From: Mariannaea sp. PMI_226
Lineage: Eukaryota; Ascomycota; Sordariomycetes; Hypocreales; Nectriaceae
NCBI GenBank assembly: GCA_024336345.1
Contig: JANFOG010000004.1
Coordinates: forward strand, 2,604,001-2,668,000
Length of the DNA: 64,000 nucleotides
Direction of reading: 5' to 3'
Positions 58,492 through 64,000 of the stretch are shown here, piece by piece. The notes beneath the pieces were generated by a model, which saw nothing but the letters and a program-made list of their open reading frames with translations, was not told where the DNA came from and ran no database searches. Every line of letters starts with the position of its first letter. The stretch's first letter is position 1. The position numbers and the translations under genes were made by a program.

Positions 58492-58841
58492 ATGGCTGGT
58501 GTCGCTTACTACAACATTGCTGGCAAGCAGGTCGGCGGCCACTACGTAAGTGCCTCTCAATGGCCCCTTCCGCGCCGAGAAGTCGAGTTCTTCAAACTGA
58601 CCTGGAGCAAAAAATAGCTTGCCATGGGCTGGTTGGCCACCCTCTTCTTCGGAGTCAAGTACGCCACCTCTGGCGGCTCTCCCAAGGCCGGTGTTGCCGC
58701 CGCTCCTCCCATCAACGCCTCGAGCTCCGACGAAGCCGACTTCATCAAGTGCGCGAATTCAATGGCTCCCATTATCGCTGGATCTCTCTGGGCTAACCTG
58801 GTCGCAGGAAGTTTTTGGACGAGCAGGACAAGAAGAACTAA
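58492..58841 (+). CDS. ATP19: Mitochondrial ATP synthase subunit K (ATP19)
   Basis: Role (family knowledge): small membrane subunit of F1Fo-ATP synthase that supports dimer formation of the complex in the inner membrane. Seen: three exons, 58492-58545, 58618-58748 and 58808-58841, giving 72 aa, the expected size. It reads MAGVAYYNIAGKQVGGHY, then across the first intron LAMGWLATLFFGVKYATSGG (a single membrane segment), then ASSSDEADFIK and across the second intron KFLDEQDKKN. The second intron has a weak GTGCGC donor but a clear CTAAC branch and GCAG acceptor. Ignoring it would give a longer nonsense tail reading to 59028, a likely mistake in automatic annotation. Confidence 0.95.
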
Positions 58842-61707
58842 GTGGTTAGGACGAAAACAACGATTGTACGGTCATATAGACGCGGTGTACGTTTTTCAAT
58901 CATGTGGGCATGAGCTGTCCGCCGTTTATTCAGACAGTCGGGTCAAATACTATCTAGAGGTCGGATTGCGACTCGCTACAATTCGCGGCATATATCTTCC
59001 AAACTCATTGTCGATTACCTTCCTGTGAAGTTATTGAGGTTTACGCGAGATCTACACCTCTGCCGCTTTGTCAATGGTTCGTATTCCATCGTCAGGCTTG
59101 TTTCTTCGAAAGCAAAAAGTTCGTGCTCCTAGAGCGTTGTTCATGTCCCTTCGTCCGAGATGTACCAGAGGACATCCGCTCAGGTGCTACTATGGCTCTT
59201 TATTGGTAGTGTCGCTGGATGTTTCCAACAAAAGAATGTACGCGTAGCTGGAGTAGCGGGTGACCCTTTGTTGTCACCAGCGTTGAGCAACCCCCTGTTC
59301 TGTAGCTCACTCCTTCTTTGGAGTCCAGGTTATTAATCTCAGTGAGACATCGGCCATGTTGAACATGAGTTGAAAATGAGCTTTTGTAGGTTTGATTGAT
59401 ATCCTATGTCAGCCGGTCGTAATTTATTTGGTCGTGCAAGCTGCGGCTACCTAGTCATGAACACATATTATCCGAAAACAAGCAAAAATTCGTTTCATCT
59501 GCAACTTGACTGAAAAGCTAATTATAAATATGGTACTATCCCTATTTGCTTGTTCGATTTAAATACTTGCAAGCGATCAATTACTTGTATAACTGTTTCT
59601 CGCACTTATAATTTATTGATGAAACGCCTAACTATTGAAAGAAGCAACGCGTTTTCGTAAGTGGTAACTCTCGGCATCTATATATTTGTATAAATATTGA
59701 CATTTTAAGGTGATGAATTGGTAGTGAGATAATCCAACCTATTTTCCTCGCTGGGTTGGCAAGTAGTAAGGGGAACGGAGAATTTGCCTGCGGACCATAA
59801 GGTATTTACACTTGACAGAGTGCAATACTTTACGCACACTTGACGCTTATAGTATGCTGCGATCTGACAGAAGCTCGTCGCTGTCAACTCGTTTCGGATC
59901 TCTCTCTCTTTTGCTTCTGAGTCCAGCATTCCGTCCCGTTAACCACAATGTCTATCATGATGGTGTGACCAGGACAAACACTTCCTGCGCTAGGATTTTA
60001 AAGAAGCTCGGGAATAGACTATATCGCAACTGAACTACGGTATGTGTATTGGAAATAATTATATATCTACTCATAGCAGTATGATAACCTCCTTAGAATA
60101 ACTCCTCCAGAGGAGCTGATATCAGAACGTATCACTTAAGCAATGATTCATTCTTGCTTCTCCGTTAATTTGCTGACGGGTTCAATTTATGCACAGGATT
60201 CAAGGCCCGTAATTTGGGAAATAGGACAACAGAACTTCTTGGGAGGGTTCGATTCAGCGGCTTTGATATGAAAGTTGGGTTGGATGTCTCCAGGATAACC
60301 AAGCACATTTCGGCGAGACTCGCATCTTGGACACTTTATCGGACAGGGGCACCAGATTAGATAATGTGGGCAGCAATATATGCAATTATATTGGCATGTG
60401 TTTCTGCAATTGCTTTAAAAACAAAAATTTGGACCACCATGTCTCGATCAAAGGAATGAGAGCTTATCCATCACCTAAGACAATATTGACAATATGCAGT
60501 TAGTACCCTGGTTACCGCCGATCTTCTCATCTACCAGTATTGTCATTTATCAAGCCAGCGTAGTTTTGATCGCAGTAGAGTTTGATTTGGGAATGAGTGA
60601 CTAGTTGCAGGAGCATAATAGTTGGTAGATATCAGATTTTGCTTAGGCACCATCAAGGAGGAGATTTCGTCAATTCATGAAACGTCGATCAAAAGAGATA
60701 CGAAACCTCAGCTGAGTAGATTATATTTTCTTGGGAGAGACTCGAGAAACCGATGCCCGCTGATGAAATACGACCGCACACTACCTCATAAGAGCATAGG
60801 ATAACAACTACATCTCAATATTGTATCGGGCGTATCACGAAAAGTGCATTGAGTGTAAGCTTTAGGTCAAGAAACCATTTGCTATTTACTTAATGACTAG
60901 CTGTAATTTAATTAGACGGTTCATTCCACACTTTTGTAATAAACGAAGTGATTTAACCAACGTGCATTATCATCAAATGCGATGAGTGGACATATGGAAC
61001 TGCATTTTCATTATTGTAATAATTGTTTAGCCTTCATCTGTACCTACAGTCCTTCAAGCGGCTCAGATAGGTTGGGTGCCTCGCCGTGTAACTTACGATC
61101 ACATTGGGAGACTAGGTGACTGAGACGTGCAACCAAGTACATTGAAGTACGTACAGGTTAAACAACGCCAATCTTGTAGTAATGGTTTCATGAATTTATA
61201 GAAAATTGAATAGAAAAGCGACTTCTGGGTACTGAAAGTAACATCAAATCGAGATATCCAGACTTCTTGCAGCAGGAACCTTGTAACTCAGTCATCAGGC
61301 CGCAATCATTCAGTTTGATAAATATCAACTTATCGCATAATTTGAAGTGCTTCATGGCTTATTGCCAAGACCCGTTGTTGACAAGCGTTCCCCCAATGCA
61401 ACTTTCATGCTATAATGCAACCCTTCGTTGTTCTCTATCGGTGCTTACATATGTGGGTCTGGAGCTTGTGACCGTTACCTGAATGCGGAGGTACACATTG
61501 GTTGGCTGAGGCTCCATCACGTGACTCTACAACGTCCAGAACACCGCTTTCTGTCCCCCGTCATCGAGAATTACTCCATCTATCCCTCTTAATCGAAAAC
61601 CTCCCACGCACGCCCCTTCGGATACAACGATAACCATCTCCGCGATTCCCCTTCAGACCCTCAAAATCCCGAACACACGCCTTCTTAAGGAGATAGCCGT
61701 CCTGGGC
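58842..61707. other. Large AT-rich intergenic region
   Basis: About 2.9 kb, clearly more AT-rich than flanking genes, especially 59400-61100. No open frame above 95 codons and no RNA gene recognised. The last 200 bp before 61708 is the leader of the CENP-B-type gene. Confidence 0.5.
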
Positions 61708-62958
61708 ATGTCGGCTGCCACCACTGACCCGGCCCTTGTCGCCAGTCCGGCAACCGACCTCTCCCCCGTCATCACCGCTGCCCAAGCCGCGCAGGTCGCA
61801 CAGGCTGCTCAGATCGTACAAGTATCTGAGGTTGGGCAGGACCCTCAGGTCGCGCCCATCGCGACGTCGGCTCCCAAGGAACGACATTCTCTCACTCTCG
61901 ACCAACGTCGAGCACTTCGCAGATGGGCCGCTGACCAACCTGTCCGCCCTTCACATAAGGCATGCATTGATTGGTTCTATCACGAATATGGCCAGACCAT
62001 CAGCCAGTCCACAGTTTCGCATTCGCTGTCACCAAAATATGCGCGCCTCGACGGCGACAATCCCCAGCTCTCTGGCTCCCGTCTGCGCTTCGGCAATTGG
62101 CCTGATGTAGAGAAGCTTGTGTTGGTTTGGTATCAGCAGGTGCAGGCCTCTGGTCGCCAACCTACCAATGAAGAGCTAGGCGAGAAGGCAAAATCAATAT
62201 TCAGCCAGCTTCCACGATACAAAGACGAAAACCCCCCTGAGTTCTCACCTGGCTGGATTCATCGATTCAAAAAACGGTACGGCCTTCTTGTCCGAAGGAT
62301 GCGTCGTCTCGGCGAGGAGAGAACGCTCAGTATTGCTGAGGACATCAATTACCTTGCCGACTATGTCCCACGCCTCATACCTATTTCAGAAAATACCAAC
62401 CCCGCAGAAATTAGAGAAGAGGTCAGTCGAGCAATGGGTGTAGAACCTAGAATCCATACCTGCATTATGGTTCGGGACGAGATCGTCCGTAGGATGAGCG
62501 AACCGCAACCTCCACAACAACAGCCCCAAGAATTGGTGACTGGAGAGTCGGCCTTGCCTCCTCCACAGCCTGACCAGCCCATGTATGGCGATGACGACCC
62601 AGAGCTTGCTTTACAGAATGCCTTGCGACATCTCCAACAAGAAGCGCAGGCGGCTGAGCAACAGGCGGCTGATCAGCAACTCGCTGCCCAACGAGAAGAG
62701 CGCGATCGTGCCGAGCGGAGTGCAATGCCTCCTAGTGGGATGATGACAACACCCGGCGGACGTGCCTCGTCTGTTTCTCGATACACGTCTACTCCCGCCC
62801 AGGATCTAGGGCCAGAACTGACCTTGACCCCAATTAATTCCGAGGGCCCTATATCTGATCACGACCGACCACTCAGATGTCCTTTCTGTGTAAACCAACG
62901 AATGTTGCGCACTATTAAAGAGGCAGTGGAACACATGTCCACTCATGTTGTTGTTTAG
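61708..62958 (+). CDS. CENP-B-type HTH DNA-binding protein without transposase domain
   Basis: Role (family knowledge): proteins with paired CENP-B/Tc5-type helix-turn-helix domains derive from pogo-like transposases; S. pombe Abp1/Cbh proteins bind centromeres and retrotransposons. Seen: one exon, 416 aa. The N terminus is Ala/Gln/Val-rich. The first HTH spans about residues 57-112 (RHSLTLDQRRALRRWAADQP ... QSTVSHSLSPKY). The CENP-B-type HTH spans about 128-200 (NWPDVEKLVLVWYQQVQASG, PTNEELGEKAKSIF, FSPGWIHRFKKRYGL). A Gln/Glu-rich helical stretch (about residues 285-345) follows, then a Ser/Thr/Pro linker. The last 25 residues form C-x2-C-x14-H-x3-H (CPFC ... HMSTH), a C2H2-like finger. No DDE endonuclease domain is present, so it is a host DNA-binding gene, not an active element. 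Target DNA unknown. Confidence 0.85.
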   Translation: MSAATTDPALVASPATDLSPVITAAQAAQVAQAAQIVQVSEVGQDPQVAPIATSAPKERHSLTLDQRRALRRWAADQPVRPSHKACIDWFYHEYGQTISQSTVSHSLSPKYARLDGDNPQLSGSRLRFGNWPDVEKLVLVWYQQVQASGRQPTNEELGEKAKSIFSQLPRYKDENPPEFSPGWIHRFKKRYGLLVRRMRRLGEERTLSIAEDINYLADYVPRLIPISENTNPAEIREEVSRAMGVEPRIHTCIMVRDEIVRRMSEPQPPQQQPQELVTGESALPPPQPDQPMYGDDDPELALQNALRHLQQEAQAAEQQAADQQLAAQREERDRAERSAMPPSGMMTTPGGRASSVSRYTSTPAQDLGPELTLTPINSEGPISDHDRPLRCPFCVNQRMLRTIKEAVEHMSTHVVV

Positions 62959-63250
62959 CGTTTGTAACCTAGCGACTTGAATTTCGGCTACTATGATTTT
63001 AAAAAAAACCGCAAAGGCGTCGTAGCGCTCAGGGATGGTTTATATGGGCTTTTAAGGGAACGGCAACGGAGTTAAGGTCATTGGAATGGATTCACTTAGA
63101 TGGACATGCCCGTTAATTGCAGCCATAGTCCTCACATCTATGATCTATATATTGTGGTTCCGGAATTAAGAGCTACTTGAATGCGTCAAAACTCACATTC
63201 GATATGATAATGTGAATATCGCGTACGGCTCATGCAGCTTTTGTGCGGAA
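62959..63250. other. Convergent 3' gap
   Basis: A 292-bp gap between the stop codons of the CENP-B-type gene (+) and VPS36 (-). Nothing seen beyond 3' UTR sequence. Confidence 0.55.
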
Positions 63251-64000
63251 TCAAAGGAGCCCAGTAGACTTCAACGCCTTTAAGATCTTATCATTGTCCG
63301 TCATCACACCGTGCTTGTGCTTTTTCGAGCCACCAGTGTGGATGTAGTTGATCCAGAACTTCAGGCCCTCGAGGCCTTCTTCGCGACATAAAGCACCTTG
63401 CTCTTCAGCCATAAGTAATTCTTCTTCCGCAACACCGAGACTCCAGCCAAATCGCTCAGCAGCCTCTTGTGCTGTGATTCCGCGGCCAAACTGCTGCCAA
63501 TCCCAAGGCAGGTCGCGATCCGGTGGAAATTCATGCAAATCCTGGAGCCAGGAGAGAAGGGCCTTGATAGTCGTCTCGTCAGTGCGGTCGCGAGCCTGGA
63601 CTACCATGACACCGCTGCGGAACGTCCGCAGGCGTACAGGGAGCTTAAGCTTACTCCAGAGTCGGGCGGCTTTCTCGAAATCCATTGGACTAACAAGCTC
63701 GACACCGCCGCGAGCTCTGTTGAACATGGCCCAAAGGTCAACAAGGGTGATGATGCCACCTGCTTTCTTGAGAATCCTCCTCGAGTCATCAGTCAGAAAT
63801 TCAGCCAAATTACGTGATAATTCGGATAAATAGAGCGACTCAGAACTTCCCCCTCCCACGATATCCTTTGTAGTGATGAGGCCAAGCTGACTTGCAGACT
63901 CTGCCAGTATGGCACTTTCTTCGGCAGTGGCACTGTCTTGCCCATTGTTCGTCTGTCGCGCAAAACGCTCAGCTAAGGCGATGACATCTTTTGCAGAAGC
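63251..64000 (-). CDS. VPS36: ESCRT-II subunit VPS36, C-terminal part (partial)
   Basis: Role (family knowledge): VPS36 is the ubiquitin- and lipid-binding subunit of ESCRT-II in multivesicular body sorting. Seen: an uninterrupted frame of 249 codons from the right edge to the stop at 63251, starting within ASAKDVIALAERFARQTN. It contains the EAP30-type paired winged-helix region: ILAESASQLGLITTKDIVGG, SELSRNLAEFL, ILKKAGGIITLVDLWAMFNRARGGVELVSPMDFEKAARLWSKL, RTFRSGVMVVQ, then GITAQEAAERFGWSLGVAEEELLMAEEQGALCREEGLEGLKFW. The tail is HGVMTDNDKILKALKSTGLL. The N-terminal GLUE domain lies outside the window. Confidence 0.9.
   Translation of the reverse strand, partial: ASAKDVIALAERFARQTNNGQDSATAEESAILAESASQLGLITTKDIVGGGSSESLYLSELSRNLAEFLTDDSRRILKKAGGIITLVDLWAMFNRARGGVELVSPMDFEKAARLWSKLKLPVRLRTFRSGVMVVQARDRTDETTIKALLSWLQDLHEFPPDRDLPWDWQQFGRGITAQEAAERFGWSLGVAEEELLMAEEQGALCREEGLEGLKFWINYIHTGGSKKHKHGVMTDNDKILKALKSTGLL

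Noticed and set aside
58749..59028. Longer C-terminal extension of ATP synthase subunit K
   Set aside because: Reading through gives an unrelated tail; splicing 58749-58807 restores the conserved FIKKFLDEQDKKN ending at the expected length.
1..64000. CRISPR array, operon or biosynthetic cluster
   Set aside because: No spaced direct repeats of CRISPR type; eukaryotic gene structure throughout; no core biosynthetic enzyme next to the Zn2Cys6 regulator.

Overview
The window is nuclear DNA of a filamentous ascomycete (Pezizomycotina, most likely Sordariomycetes). The genes carry short introns of about 50-250 nt with GTRNGT-type donors, CTRAC-like branch points and YAG acceptors. Several encoded families are typical of filamentous fungi: an Egh16-like secreted protein, an ACR-2-like Zn2Cys6 regulator, an NCS1 permease of the Fur group and a BUD3-like RhoGEF. 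Genus cannot be set from the sequence alone.

Left part (1-28.8 kb) is gene-poor. A gene fragment sits on the minus strand at the left edge. Next come the Rho GDP-dissociation inhibitor (3392-4500, +), converging on the PPG1-type phosphatase catalytic subunit (5042-6211, -), and a CCHC zinc-knuckle protein with Pro-rich and RS-like parts (8455-10582, +). These are followed by the Egh16-like secreted protein (11375-12446, -), a tRNA-Gln(CTG), the Zn2Cys6 regulator (15635-17487, -), two identical tRNA-Thr(AGT) genes in opposite orientation (20522 and 21404) and the NCS1 permease (23286-25075, -). Intergenic spaces reach several kilobases and hold homopolymers, microsatellites and many AGGTA/TACCT words.

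Right part (28.8-64 kb) is denser and mostly housekeeping. It holds importin KAP114, PI31-type proteasome regulator, REV7, BUD3-like RhoGEF, a small secreted protein, a short DCC1, an RNF216/TRIAD3-like RBR ubiquitin ligase, RAD4/XPC, a CUZ1/ZFAND1-type AN1 protein, an MTFP1-like mitochondrial protein divergent from ATP synthase subunit K, a CENP-B-type DNA-binding protein, and the C-terminal part of VPS36 running off the right edge.

The genes do not form an operon or an obvious biosynthetic cluster. Three act in DNA repair or replication (REV7, DCC1, RAD4), and several touch ubiquitin or the proteasome (PI31, the RBR ligase, CUZ1, VPS36). Two Rho-pathway genes (RDI1, BUD3) lie far apart. The one pair whose arrangement suggests shared control is MTFP1-like and ATP19, two mitochondrial inner-membrane genes reading away from a 391-bp gap. 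I see no phage, CRISPR, intact transposon or clearly new multi-gene system. Exon coordinates were worked out by eye from splice signals and checked by reading-frame arithmetic.
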